DNA from: Oscillospiraceae bacterium
Lineage (GTDB): Bacteria; Bacillota; Clostridia; Oscillospirales; Acutalibacteraceae
Reading direction: 5' to 3'
NCBI GenBank assembly: GCA_022508785.1
Contig: JAFLUN010000008.1
Span: forward strand, 4,563 to 38,596
Length of the DNA stretch: 34,034 nucleotides
In this document: positions 15,082 to 23,563 of the stretch, piece by piece
How the letters are laid out: each line of letters starts with the position of its first letter
How positions within the stretch are numbered: position 1 is the stretch's first letter
The notes under the pieces: model-generated
The model's database searches: none
What the model saw: the letters and a program-made list of their open reading frames with translations, nothing else
What the model was told of the DNA's origin: nothing
Made by a program: the position numbers and the translations under genes

Positions 15082-16248
15082 TCAATCTGAAATCTTTTTA
15101 ACGGTTTCCATTACATAGTTGCCGAATTCTTCACAGGTAGCACCGTCAGCTCTGCCTGTAATTGTAAGCTTTTTCTCTTCAAGCATGCAAATATCAAGAG
15201 CACGCTCAAGCATATCTGCTTCCTTCTGCTTGCCGATGTGCGAGAGAAGCATAACCGTTGCACGAAGCATTGAGCAAGGATCGGCATACTGACCTCTGCC
15301 TTCTTTGATCATTCTCGGAGCTGAGCCGTGAATTGCTTCAAACATAGCGTAACGCTTGCCGAGGTTTGCACTGCCTGCCGTTCCTACGCCGCCCTGAAAT
15401 TCTGCCGCCTCGTCGGTAATAATATCGCCGTAAAGATTCGGAAGAATGAATACTTTGAAATCTCTTCTTCGCTTTTCGTCAATAAGCTTTGCGGTTGTAA
15501 TGTCAATATACCATTCGTCTGTAATGATTTCGGGATATTCTTCACCGATTTTTTTGCAAAGACGAAGGAATTTGCCGTCTGTTGTCTTAATAACATTTGC
15601 TTTATTGATAATTGACACTCTTTCCTTATGATTTTTCTTTGCATATTCATAAGCGATTCTTGCAATTCTTTCGGTGCCTTCGGTTGTTGTAACAACAAAG
15701 TCCATAGCGAGCTCGTCTGTAACATTAACACCCTTAGAGCCTACTGCATAAGCGCCTTCGGTGTTTTCACGGAAGAAAGTCCAGTCAATGCCTTGTTCGG
15801 GGATTTTAACGGGGCGAACATTTGCAAACAGGTCAAGCGCTTTACGCATTGCAACATTTGCGCTTTCAATATTCGGCCACGGATCTCCTGCTTGCGGAGT
15901 GGTAGTCGGCCCTTTAAGAATAACATGGCATTGTTTTAGCTCTTCAAGAACATCATCGGGAATTGCTTTCATAACTGCAACTCGGTTTTCAATTGTTAAA
16001 CCGTCAATATATTTAAGCTCAATTCTTCCGCTCTTAACTTCATCTTCAAGCAAAAATTCAATAACTCTTGCCGATTCTTTCGTAATAATGGGGCCTATAC
16101 CGTCGCCGCCGCAAATACCGATAACGATTTTATCAAGATTGTCAAAATCGGTAAAATCCTTTGTTGCTTTAATTTTTTCGTTTCTTTCAAGCTGTTCACG
16201 CACGAGCGCTTCAAACTTTGAAACAGCTTCTTTAATTTGATTTTCCAT
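15082..16248 (-). CDS. icd: Isocitrate dehydrogenase (isocitrate/isopropylmalate family)
   Basis: This 388-residue protein is of the beta-decarboxylating dehydrogenase family. Visible are GGDGIGP near the N-terminus, the substrate-phosphate/arginine segment SANVAMRKALDLFANVRPVK, FRENTEGAYAVG, NKANVIKTTDGKF, the metal-ligand region LPNLYGDIITDEAAEFQGG, and the coenzyme loop EAIHGSAP. The SANVAMR segment and the aconitase gene next door favour isocitrate over isopropylmalate, producing 2-oxoglutarate. An N-terminal extension of about 38 residues (a charged helix) precedes the usual start of the fold. In the residues that usually decide NADP versus NAD, the loop reads APRM, matching neither standard type. 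The upstream ribosome binding site is weak (AGGT). It lies 32 bases after acn. Confidence 0.88.
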   Translation of the reverse strand: MENQIKEAVSKFEALVREQLERNEKIKATKDFTDFDNLDKIVIGICGGDGIGPIITKESARVIEFLLEDEVKSGRIELKYIDGLTIENRVAVMKAIPDDVLEELKQCHVILKGPTTTPQAGDPWPNIESANVAMRKALDLFANVRPVKIPEQGIDWTFFRENTEGAYAVGSKGVNVTDELAMDFVVTTTEGTERIARIAYEYAKKNHKERVSIINKANVIKTTDGKFLRLCKKIGEEYPEIITDEWYIDITTAKLIDEKRRRDFKVFILPNLYGDIITDEAAEFQGGVGTAGSANLGKRYAMFEAIHGSAPRMIKEGRGQYADPCSMLRATVMLLSHIGKQKEADMLERALDICMLEEKKLTITGRADGATCEEFGNYVMETVKKISD

Positions 16249-16280
16249 AAAGTTTACCTAAGCCTTTCTAATAATATGAA

Positions 16281-18212
16281 TTACATACTTTTCTTTGTGT
16301 AATTGAGAAGACCGCCTGCAAGAATAATGTCTTTCTGTCTTTCTGACAGGTCGTATTTCAATTCGTAGCTTTCACCGGTCGTAATGTTTTTCAAAACAGC
16401 AGGAGCAGAATTGATAATTGCGTTCTTTATTCCTTCAAGACTTAATTCATCGCCTTGCGTAATCTTGTCGTAATCATCAGGATTTACGAAATTGAGGGGA
16501 AGAATACCTGCATTTATAAGGTTTGCGCAATGGATTCTTGCAAAGGATTTTGTGATAACCGCTTTAACACCGAGATAAAGGGGAACGAGAGCAGCATGCT
16601 CACGGGAAGATCCCTGACCGTAGTTTGCACCGCCTATAATAATTCCCTTGCCTTCCTCTTTAATTCTTTCGGGGAAAGTTTTGTCACATACGCCGAAGCA
16701 GAACTGTGAAAGATAGGGTATGTTGCTTCTGTAAGGAAGAATTTTTGCGCCAGCGGGCATAATGTGGTCTGTTGTAATGTCATCTCCCACTTTGAGAACC
16801 GCCTTTGCCGTAATATCTTCAGTCATAGGCTCGCTTGTGGGGAACGGCTTAATATTAGGACCGTACATTACCTCAACATCCTTTGCTTCATCGGGTGAGG
16901 CAGGAACAGCAACCATATTATCATTGATAATAAATTCTTCGGGAAGCGTGATTTCGGGGAATTCACCCAAATCTCTCGGGTCGGTAAGATAACCCGTTAA
17001 TGCGGAAGCCGCCGCAACTTCGGGGCTTACAAGGTAAATACCTGCATCGGCAGTACCTGAACGGCCTTCAAAGTTACGGTTAAAGGTGCGCAGTGAAATG
17101 CCTTTTGAGTTAGGCGACTGACCCATACCGATGCACGGACCGCAAGCGCTTTCAAGGATTCTTGCACCGGCGTCTATCATATCGGAAAGTGCGCCGTTCT
17201 GAGCGATCATATTAAGAACCTGCTTTGAACCCGGAGCTATTGAAAGGCTTACTGACGGGCAAACGGTTTTGCCCTTAAGAATTGCCGCAACCTTCATCAT
17301 ATCAAGAAGCGAAGAATTGGTACATGAACCAATGCAAACTTGATCGACCTTGATTTTTCCGATTTCAGTTACAGATTTTACTCTATCCGGCATATGAGGT
17401 TGAGCCGCAAGGGGAGCAAGAGCTGACAAATCAATATCAATTACCTCGTCATAAACTGCATCTTCATCTGCCTTGAGTTCTATCCAATCTTCTTCACGGC
17501 CCTGTGCTTTAAGGAAGGCCTTTGTTACTTCATCGGAGGGGAATACTGAGGTAGTAGCCCCCAGCTCTGCACCCATATTTGTTATAGTTGCTCTTTCGGG
17601 AACTGAAAGCGTGCTGACACCTTCGCCGCCGTATTCAATAATTTTGCCGACACCGCCCTTAACGGTCATTATTCTCAATACCTCAAGAATTACATCCTTA
17701 GCGGCAACCCAAGGACTAAGCTTACCAGTAAGATTTACTTTTACAATTTTAGGCATTGTAATGTAATATGTACCGCCGCCCATTGCAACGGCAACATCAA
17801 GACCGCCGGCTCCCATTGCAAGCATACCGATTCCGCCGCCTGTGGGAGTGTGGCTGTCGGAACCGATTAAAGTTTTACCGGGTTTGCCGAATCTTTCAAG
17901 GTGAACCTGATGGCAAATGCCGTTACCGGGGCGAGAGAAATAAACGCCTCTTTTTTTGGCAACAGACTGAATAAATCTGTGATCGTCTGCGTTCTCAAAG
18001 CCTGTCTGCAATGTATTGTGGTCAATATATGCAACAGAGAGCTCAGTTTTTACTCTGTCAATGTCCATAGCCTCAAGCTCTAAGTAAGCCATAGTGCCTG
18101 TTGCGTCCTGAGTAAGAGTTTGGTCAATTTTAAGCCCTACTTCATGTCCTGCGGTCATATCGCCGCTGACTAAGTGGGATTTAATAAGTTTTTGAGCAAT
18201 AGTCATACCCAT
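16281..18212 (-). CDS. Aconitate hydratase
   Basis: This 643-residue [4Fe-4S] enzyme interconverts citrate and isocitrate. The cluster cysteines are visible in IGSCTNSS (near residue 297) and ESACGPCIGMGQ (two cysteines near 357-360). DSHTPTGGGIGMLAMGAGG and GRSGTADAGIYLVSPEVAAA are further family blocks. The C-terminal swivel domain has DDITTDHIMPAG and GGANYGQGSSREHAALVP. At about 640 residues it is the shorter, mitochondrial-like or IPM-isomerase-like bacterial form, not the 900-residue AcnA. The first ATG is chosen because AGGAG lies ten bases upstream; a second ATG is two codons later. It heads the acn-icd-rex operon, the oxidative branch from citrate to 2-oxoglutarate. Citrate synthase is not in the window. 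Confidence 0.94.
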   Translation of the reverse strand: MGMTIAQKLIKSHLVSGDMTAGHEVGLKIDQTLTQDATGTMAYLELEAMDIDRVKTELSVAYIDHNTLQTGFENADDHRFIQSVAKKRGVYFSRPGNGICHQVHLERFGKPGKTLIGSDSHTPTGGGIGMLAMGAGGLDVAVAMGGGTYYITMPKIVKVNLTGKLSPWVAAKDVILEVLRIMTVKGGVGKIIEYGGEGVSTLSVPERATITNMGAELGATTSVFPSDEVTKAFLKAQGREEDWIELKADEDAVYDEVIDIDLSALAPLAAQPHMPDRVKSVTEIGKIKVDQVCIGSCTNSSLLDMMKVAAILKGKTVCPSVSLSIAPGSKQVLNMIAQNGALSDMIDAGARILESACGPCIGMGQSPNSKGISLRTFNRNFEGRSGTADAGIYLVSPEVAAASALTGYLTDPRDLGEFPEITLPEEFIINDNMVAVPASPDEAKDVEVMYGPNIKPFPTSEPMTEDITAKAVLKVGDDITTDHIMPAGAKILPYRSNIPYLSQFCFGVCDKTFPERIKEEGKGIIIGGANYGQGSSREHAALVPLYLGVKAVITKSFARIHCANLINAGILPLNFVNPDDYDKITQGDELSLEGIKNAIINSAPAVLKNITTGESYELKYDLSERQKDIILAGGLLNYTKKSM

Positions 18213-18233
18213 AAATAAAATTCTCCTGACTTT

Positions 18234-18318
18234 TTCATTTTTTTAACAAACTTTATTTTATTATAATGAAAACATTTTGTCAATAAATAAACTGTTTTAA
18301 TTCATATTTTTTAACAAA
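18234..18318. repeat. Duplicated TTCAT(A)TTTTTTAACAAA element around the acn/tepA promoters
   Basis: Two near-identical copies lie in the same orientation at 18234-18250 and 18301-18318, in the 202-base gap between acn and tepA. Each contains TTAACAA, one half of the Rex operator consensus. The first copy covers the expected acn transcription start; the second lies upstream of the acn -35 and next to the tepA -35. Confidence 0.5.
18255..18283 (-). promoter_or_regulatory. Predicted sigma-A promoter for acn-icd-rex
   Basis: On the minus strand, consensus TTGACA (18278-18283), a 17-base spacer and TAAAAT (18255-18260) lie about 45 bases before the acn start. A TATAAT overlaps the spacer but is too close to the -35 to be the -10. 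Confidence 0.65.
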
Positions 18319-18321
18319 ATA

Positions 18322-18350
18322 TTGATATTTTTTAAATGTTGTGCTACAAT
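18322..18350 (+). promoter_or_regulatory. Predicted sigma-A promoter for tepA-ftsK
   Basis: TTGATA (18322-18327), 17 bases, then TACAAT (18345-18350). It would give a leader of about 57 bases before the TTG of tepA, and it abuts the second copy of the repeated element. Confidence 0.65.
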
Positions 18351-18414
18351 ATTTAGTAATAATACGCATTTTTCAGCAAACAATAACACCAAATTATTAT
18401 GAGGTGTTGTTTCC

Positions 18415-19107
18415 TTGAAAAATTTGTTTATAAATTCAAACGAGGATGATTATATTCCCGACACGGAAGCAGAGGCTTCTCAGCAAATTTTAAATGACGG
18501 GGATTTTGAAATTCCCAACAACAGCAAAAAAATTCACTGCGTTTCTATTATCGGTCAAATTGAAGGTCACGACATTTTGCCGCCAAATGTAAAAACGACA
18601 AAATACGAGCATTTAATTCCGCAAATTATTTCAGCAGACAGAGACCCGTCTGTTGAAGGGATTTTAATAGTTTTGAACACAGTCGGCGGCGATATTGAGG
18701 CAGGGCTTGCCATAGCCGAATTGATTTCAGGGACTAAAAAGCCAAGCGCTTCTGTCGTTCTCGGCGGCGGTCACTCAATAGGCGTGCCGTTGGCAGTTTC
18801 TGCGGACAAGTCCTTTATTGTGCCCAGCGCTACAATGACAATTCACCCTGTCAGGATGAACGGCGTTGTTTTGGGAACGGCTCAGACCTTTTCTTATTTT
18901 AAAAGAATGCAGGAAAGAATTGTGAATTTTGTGTCTAAAAATTCGAATATTTCTCCCGAAAGATTTCGCGAGCTGATGCTTTCTACCGAAGAATTGGTTA
19001 TGGATGTAGGTTCCGTTTTAGACGGCACGGCTGCAGTAAAAGAAGGGCTTATTGATGCTGTCGGGAATTTTAACGACGCACTTGAATTTTTGAATAATGT
19101 AAATTAG
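18415..19107 (+). CDS. tepA: ClpP-like serine protease of the TepA family
   Basis: This 230-residue protein has a ClpP/crotonase-type fold, related to Bacillus TepA (YmfB), described as a translocation-enhancing protein. Likely catalytic residues are Ser121 in GGGHSIGVPLA and His144 in MTIHPVRM; an Asp in the region MDVGSVLDG is the probable third member. VLNTVGGDIEAGLAIAELI matches the ClpP substrate-binding strand and helix. No signal peptide or membrane segment is visible. The TTG start at 18415 has GAGGTG eight bases upstream. It is followed at 48 bases by the FtsK/SpoIIIE gene, a neighbourhood also known from bacilli, which supports the call. Confidence 0.87.
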   Translation: MKNLFINSNEDDYIPDTEAEASQQILNDGDFEIPNNSKKIHCVSIIGQIEGHDILPPNVKTTKYEHLIPQIISADRDPSVEGILIVLNTVGGDIEAGLAIAELISGTKKPSASVVLGGGHSIGVPLAVSADKSFIVPSATMTIHPVRMNGVVLGTAQTFSYFKRMQERIVNFVSKNSNISPERFRELMLSTEELVMDVGSVLDGTAAVKEGLIDAVGNFNDALEFLNNVN

Positions 19108-19109
19108 AT

Positions 19110-19135
19110 GAATACCTTTTGCGGTATTCTTTATT
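19110..19135 (+). terminator. Weak intercistronic hairpin between tepA and ftsK
   Basis: GAATACC (19110-19116) pairs with GGTATTC (19123-19129) around a six-base loop, followed by TTTATT. The stem is only seven bases and the U tract is interrupted, so partial termination or processing is more likely than a full stop. Confidence 0.4.
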
Positions 19136-19155
19136 AAAGGAGTTAGAAGTTACAT

Positions 19156-21654
19156 ATGGCAACGAACAAAAAAAATAATAATGCGCCACGAAAAAATCAA
19201 AAAAAGGTTGGCGAGAACAGGAAAAGTAACAAGCAGTTAATTATGATTTTTATGTTTGCCGCTTCGCTTTTATGGCTTTGCATTGCTTTAATTGACGCAG
19301 GCGGACTTTGGGGACTGCTGAGAACATTGCTTTTCGGCTTGTTTGGATTCGGAACATTCGTCTTTCCGCTTTTGCTTCTTGCGCTTTCGGTTGTTTTGGC
19401 ATTGGAGCGAAACGAGAAAAGTCAAAAGGTATTTAACAAGCTGATATATGCCTTTGCTATTACATTCCTTTTATCTGCAATAATACATATTTTTAACTGC
19501 AATCCCGAAAGCGGATATTTTGAGGCAGTCGCCGCTGCTTATGAGAATTTCAGCATTGAAGGCAAAATGACGGGTGGCGGCGCATTGGGCGCGCTTCTCG
19601 GCGGTCTGTTTCTTTTAATAACAGGTGGCAATAAGCTCGCCTCACTTATAATTCTCTTTATAATTCTTTTTGTTGTAATAATGGTTGTCACAGGGCTCAC
19701 AATTGCAAATATTTACCGCGGCATTTCAAAGCCTGTTAAAAAAATCGGTGAATTTACAGGGGAAAAAATCTCTGAATACAGCGACAAGGCAGAAGCTCTT
19801 CATGAAGAAAAGAAAGAAAAAAGAAAAGCCTTTAATCCTGATGTTGATTTAGGCCCTGATCCCATTACAACACCGCCTATTTTATCTGACGAAAGTGACA
19901 TTTCTTTTGAGCCTGAAGAAAAGCCTGAATTGATACCCCTGTCAGAAATGAAAGGCACAGAAATAGATTCGGAAATACATACGGAAAAAATTGACAAAGT
20001 AATAAATCTTGACGATATTATAAGAGGTACAGTAGAAACTCAGGAGCAAAAAGAGCCGGAAAAGAAGCAAAATTTACCCGAAATAATTGATGACGAAAAT
20101 CTTGAATTTGAGGAAGATGAAGAGGGAGAAGAAGAAACTCCGTATATGCTTCCGACCCTTGAGTGTCTGAGAAAGCCGAATAATGACAGTAAAGCCGATT
20201 TCGAGGCTGAGCTAAAGCAAAATGCAACAAAGCTTGTTGATACTCTTAAAAGCTTCGGCGTTGAAACAAGAATTGTAGGCATTGAAAGAGGTCCGTCTGT
20301 TACAAGATATGAAATCCAGCCTGCTGCAGGCGTTAAAATAAGTAAAATTACCAATCTAACTGATGATATTGCTTTAAATCTTGCATCGTCGGGTGTTAGA
20401 ATTGAAGCGCCTATCCCTAATAAATCTGCCGTAGGAATAGAAGTACCCAATAAAAACAGAAATATGGTAACTCTTCGTGAGGTTATTGACCAAGGGCAGT
20501 ACAGAGAAGCAAAATCTAAGCTGACGGTGGGGCTTGGCAAGGACGTTGCAGGTAACTTTATCTATTCGGACATTGCCAAAATGCCACACTTGCTCATAGC
20601 AGGTACCACGGGCTCGGGTAAATCCGTTTGCCTTAACACAATGATTGTAAGCCTGCTTTACAATGCAACTCCCGATGAAGTAAAGCTTTTAATGATTGAC
20701 CCGAAGCAAGTTGAATTTACTATTTATAACGGTATTCCGCACTTGCTTGTTCCCGTTGTTTCCGACGCCAGAAAGGCAGCAGGTGCGCTTGGCTGGGCAG
20801 TTTCCGAGATGCTTCAAAGATATAAAAAGTTCTCCGATAACAATGTTCGTGATATTTCGGGCTATAACAGCATTTGCGAAAGCGAAGGTCTTAAGAAGAT
20901 GCCGCAAATCGTAATCTTTATTGACGAGCTTTCCGATCTTATGATGGCGGCTCCCAATGAGGTAGAAGATTCAATTTGCCGTCTTGCACAGATGGCAAGA
21001 GCCGCAGGTATGCACCTTGTTATTGCAACGCAGAGACCGTCTGTTGATGTTATTACGGGTCTTATTAAAGCGAATATCCCGTCAAGAATTGCACTTTCTG
21101 TTTCTTCGCAAATTGACTCACGTACAATTATAGATTCTGTAGGTGCAGAAAAGCTTCTCGGTAACGGCGATATGCTCTATTACCCGGTTGGTATTCCGAA
21201 GCCGATTCGTGTTCAGGGTTGTTACCTTTCCGAAAATGAAGTTGCAGAGGTAGTTAAATTCATTAAGGAACAGAAAGATACGGAATATGACTCTGATGTT
21301 AACGATGCTATTGAACAGTTAGCACAGGCATCTGCTAACGGAAAGAAGAACGGTTCTTCCGCTGATATGTCAGGGGACTTACCGTCGGGGGATGATGAGA
21401 TCCTTAAAAAAGCAATCGAAGTTGTGGTTGAGGCTCAGTCTGCGTCTACCACGCTTCTTCAAAAGCGGTTAAAGCTCGGCTATGCCAGAGCATCAAGAAT
21501 TATTGACGAGCTTGAGGAAAAAGGCGTTATCGGTCAGTATGAGGGCAGTAAACCCCGTAAGGTTCTTCTTACAAAACAGCAGTGGTTTGAAATGAACGCT
21601 ATGTCTTCCGATGCGGTATCGGATATGGGAAACAACGGAGATAATTATGATTGA
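19156..21654 (+). CDS. DNA translocase FtsK/SpoIIIE
   Basis: This 832-residue membrane-anchored DNA pump moves chromosome DNA through the closing septum. The N-terminus is basic, then come about five hydrophobic segments (near 28-48, 58-83, 95-113, 138-157, 160-186) and an acidic linker to about residue 340. The RecA-like motor has RGPSVTRYEIQPAAG, P-loop GTTGSGKS (about 482-489), Walker B IVIFIDELSDLMM and RAAGMHLVIATQRPSVD. The C-terminal gamma winged helix (about 750-815) contains TTLLQKRLKLGYARASRIID, which reads the polar KOPS/SRS sequences in known members. The division (FtsK) and sporulation (SpoIIIE) roles cannot be separated by sequence here. AAAGGAG lies rather far (13 bases) from the ATG. 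The stop overlaps the next start by eight bases. Confidence 0.94.
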   Translation: MATNKKNNNAPRKNQKKVGENRKSNKQLIMIFMFAASLLWLCIALIDAGGLWGLLRTLLFGLFGFGTFVFPLLLLALSVVLALERNEKSQKVFNKLIYAFAITFLLSAIIHIFNCNPESGYFEAVAAAYENFSIEGKMTGGGALGALLGGLFLLITGGNKLASLIILFIILFVVIMVVTGLTIANIYRGISKPVKKIGEFTGEKISEYSDKAEALHEEKKEKRKAFNPDVDLGPDPITTPPILSDESDISFEPEEKPELIPLSEMKGTEIDSEIHTEKIDKVINLDDIIRGTVETQEQKEPEKKQNLPEIIDDENLEFEEDEEGEEETPYMLPTLECLRKPNNDSKADFEAELKQNATKLVDTLKSFGVETRIVGIERGPSVTRYEIQPAAGVKISKITNLTDDIALNLASSGVRIEAPIPNKSAVGIEVPNKNRNMVTLREVIDQGQYREAKSKLTVGLGKDVAGNFIYSDIAKMPHLLIAGTTGSGKSVCLNTMIVSLLYNATPDEVKLLMIDPKQVEFTIYNGIPHLLVPVVSDARKAAGALGWAVSEMLQRYKKFSDNNVRDISGYNSICESEGLKKMPQIVIFIDELSDLMMAAPNEVEDSICRLAQMARAAGMHLVIATQRPSVDVITGLIKANIPSRIALSVSSQIDSRTIIDSVGAEKLLGNGDMLYYPVGIPKPIRVQGCYLSENEVAEVVKFIKEQKDTEYDSDVNDAIEQLAQASANGKKNGSSADMSGDLPSGDDEILKKAIEVVVEAQSASTTLLQKRLKLGYARASRIIDELEEKGVIGQYEGSKPRKVLLTKQQWFEMNAMSSDAVSDMGNNGDNYD

Positions 21655-23563
21655 TAATTCCTTTTTGCCTGTATCCTTTAAAGATATGACCGACCGCGGT
21701 TGGGATTCGGTTGATTTTGTGTATGTGTCGGGTGACGCGTATGTTGACCATCCCAGCTTCGGCCCGTCAATTATAACGAGAGTTCTTGAAAACGCAGGCT
21801 ATAAAGTAGGTTTTATTGCTCAGCCGGATTGGCACAAAAACAGCGACTTTACCGTTTTCGGCAGACCGAGGCTTGGCTTTTTCGTATCCTCCGGTAACAT
21901 CGATTCTATGGTTGCGCATTACACCGTTGCGAAGCGAAAAAGAAGCAGTGACGCTTATTCGCCTGGCGGAAAAGCGGGTTTGCGCCCTGACAGAGCCGTT
22001 ACGGTATATTCACAAAAAATCCGTGAGATTTACGGTGATATACCGATAGTTATAGGCGGTCTTGAAGCGAGCCTCAGAAGATTTGCTCATTACGACTATT
22101 GGGACGATAAAATTCGTCCGTCTGTTCTTTTTGATTCAGGCGCAGATCTTATTTCTTTCGGTATGGGCGAAAAGCAAACTGTTGAGATAGCAAACAGGCT
22201 TAATAACGGCGAAAAAATATCAGATTTAACTGACATTAAGGGTACTTGTTATTCAGTACCCGTTGAAAAAACGCCTTTCGGCGGTGTGGAGTGCCCGTCT
22301 TTTGAGAATGTTTCATCTTCAAAAAAGGAATATGCAATTTCCTGCCGCTTACAGCAGGACGAGCAGGATCATATCCGCGGAAAAATGCTTAAACAGCGCC
22401 ACGGTAAAATGATGCTTGTGCAAAATCCCCCAATGGAACCGCTTACAACGGAAGAGCTTGACAGAATTTACGATTTGCCGTATACAAGAACTTATCACCC
22501 TATGTATGAAGATGCAGGCGGAGTTCCGGGGCTAATTGAGGTTGAGTTTTCAATAACTCATAACAGAGGGTGCTTCGGAGCTTGCAATTTTTGCTCTATT
22601 GCATTTCATCAGGGAAGATATGTTACATCACGAAGCCGAGAATCAATAGTCAAAGAAGCAAAGCTTTTGACAACTCTTCCCGGATTTAAGGGGTATATTC
22701 ACGATGTGGGCGGTCCTACTGCAAATTTCAGACGACCGTCTTGCGACACTCAGGAAAAAGTCGGTCTTTGTAAAGGCAAAAAGTGCCTTGCGCCCACTCC
22801 TTGCAAAAAGCTTGTATCAACACACGAAGAATATTTAGACATTTTACGGGAATTGCGATCCATTCCAAAGGTTAAAAAGGTGTTTATAAGGTCGGGTATT
22901 CGCTATGACTACCTTTTAAGTGATAAAAATGACGCTTTCTTTAAAGAGCTGGTTGAGCATCATGTGAGCGGTCAGTTAAAGGTTGCGCCCGAGCATTGCT
23001 CTGCGGCAGTACTTGATAAAATGGGCAAACCGCATATTGAAGCTTATAAAGAGTTTTCGAAAAAGTATTTTAAATATACTAAATCAATTGGTAAAGAGCA
23101 GTATTTAGTTCCTTATCTTATGTCATCTCACCCCGGGGCTACGCTTAAGGATGCCGTAGGTCTTGCTGAGTTTATTAAATCTGAGCATTTGCACCCTGAG
23201 CAGGTGCAGGATTTTTACCCGACACCGGGCACAATTTCAACTGCAATGTACTATACTGAATTGGATCCTTATACTTTAGAGCCTGTTTACGTTGCTAAAA
23301 ATCCCCACGACAAAGCAATGCAACGCGCAATTATGCAGTATTTCAATCCTAAAAATTATGATTTGGTTATTGAAGCACTGAAGCGTACTGGCAGAACAGA
23401 TCTTATCGGGCACGGGGAAAAGTGTCTTATTGCACCTAAGGGCGCTGATATTGCTAAATTCAGAAACGACGGAAAGAATATTAAAAAATCACACGGTGGA
23501 AATATGAAAAAGGGGGTACAGAAGAATGGCAGACAAAAAGGTTTACAAAAACGGAAAAAGTAA
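21647..23563 (+). CDS. YgiQ family radical SAM protein
   Basis: This 638-residue protein is of the YgiQ (UPF0313) family. The radical-SAM cluster motif CxxxCxxC is at Cys309, Cys313 and Cys316 in RGCFGACNFCS. An N-terminal B12-binding-like region with SGDAYVDHPSFGP comes first, and the family block YHPMYEDAGGVPG lies before the cluster. The C-terminal part has FYPTPGTISTAMYYT and then a lysine-rich tail (last 30 residues). The ATG at 21647 is chosen because GGAGA lies six bases upstream and the family N-terminus LPVSFKDMTDRGWD follows; a start 36 bases earlier adds residues without homology. It overlaps ftsK by eight bases and the next gene by 38. The reaction catalysed is not known. Confidence 0.92.
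   Translation: MIDNSFLPVSFKDMTDRGWDSVDFVYVSGDAYVDHPSFGPSIITRVLENAGYKVGFIAQPDWHKNSDFTVFGRPRLGFFVSSGNIDSMVAHYTVAKRKRSSDAYSPGGKAGLRPDRAVTVYSQKIREIYGDIPIVIGGLEASLRRFAHYDYWDDKIRPSVLFDSGADLISFGMGEKQTVEIANRLNNGEKISDLTDIKGTCYSVPVEKTPFGGVECPSFENVSSSKKEYAISCRLQQDEQDHIRGKMLKQRHGKMMLVQNPPMEPLTTEELDRIYDLPYTRTYHPMYEDAGGVPGLIEVEFSITHNRGCFGACNFCSIAFHQGRYVTSRSRESIVKEAKLLTTLPGFKGYIHDVGGPTANFRRPSCDTQEKVGLCKGKKCLAPTPCKKLVSTHEEYLDILRELRSIPKVKKVFIRSGIRYDYLLSDKNDAFFKELVEHHVSGQLKVAPEHCSAAVLDKMGKPHIEAYKEFSKKYFKYTKSIGKEQYLVPYLMSSHPGATLKDAVGLAEFIKSEHLHPEQVQDFYPTPGTISTAMYYTELDPYTLEPVYVAKNPHDKAMQRAIMQYFNPKNYDLVIEALKRTGRTDLIGHGEKCLIAPKGADIAKFRNDGKNIKKSHGGNMKKGVQKNGRQKGLQKRKK

Noticed and set aside
15761-16240. Open frame of 159 codons on the plus strand inside icd
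   Set aside because: Antisense to a conserved dehydrogenase; Ser/Leu-rich shadow translation with no domain pattern.
20040-20540. Open frame of 166 codons on the minus strand inside ftsK
   Set aside because: Antisense to the acidic linker and motor of FtsK; its Ser-rich runs mirror Glu/Asp codons.
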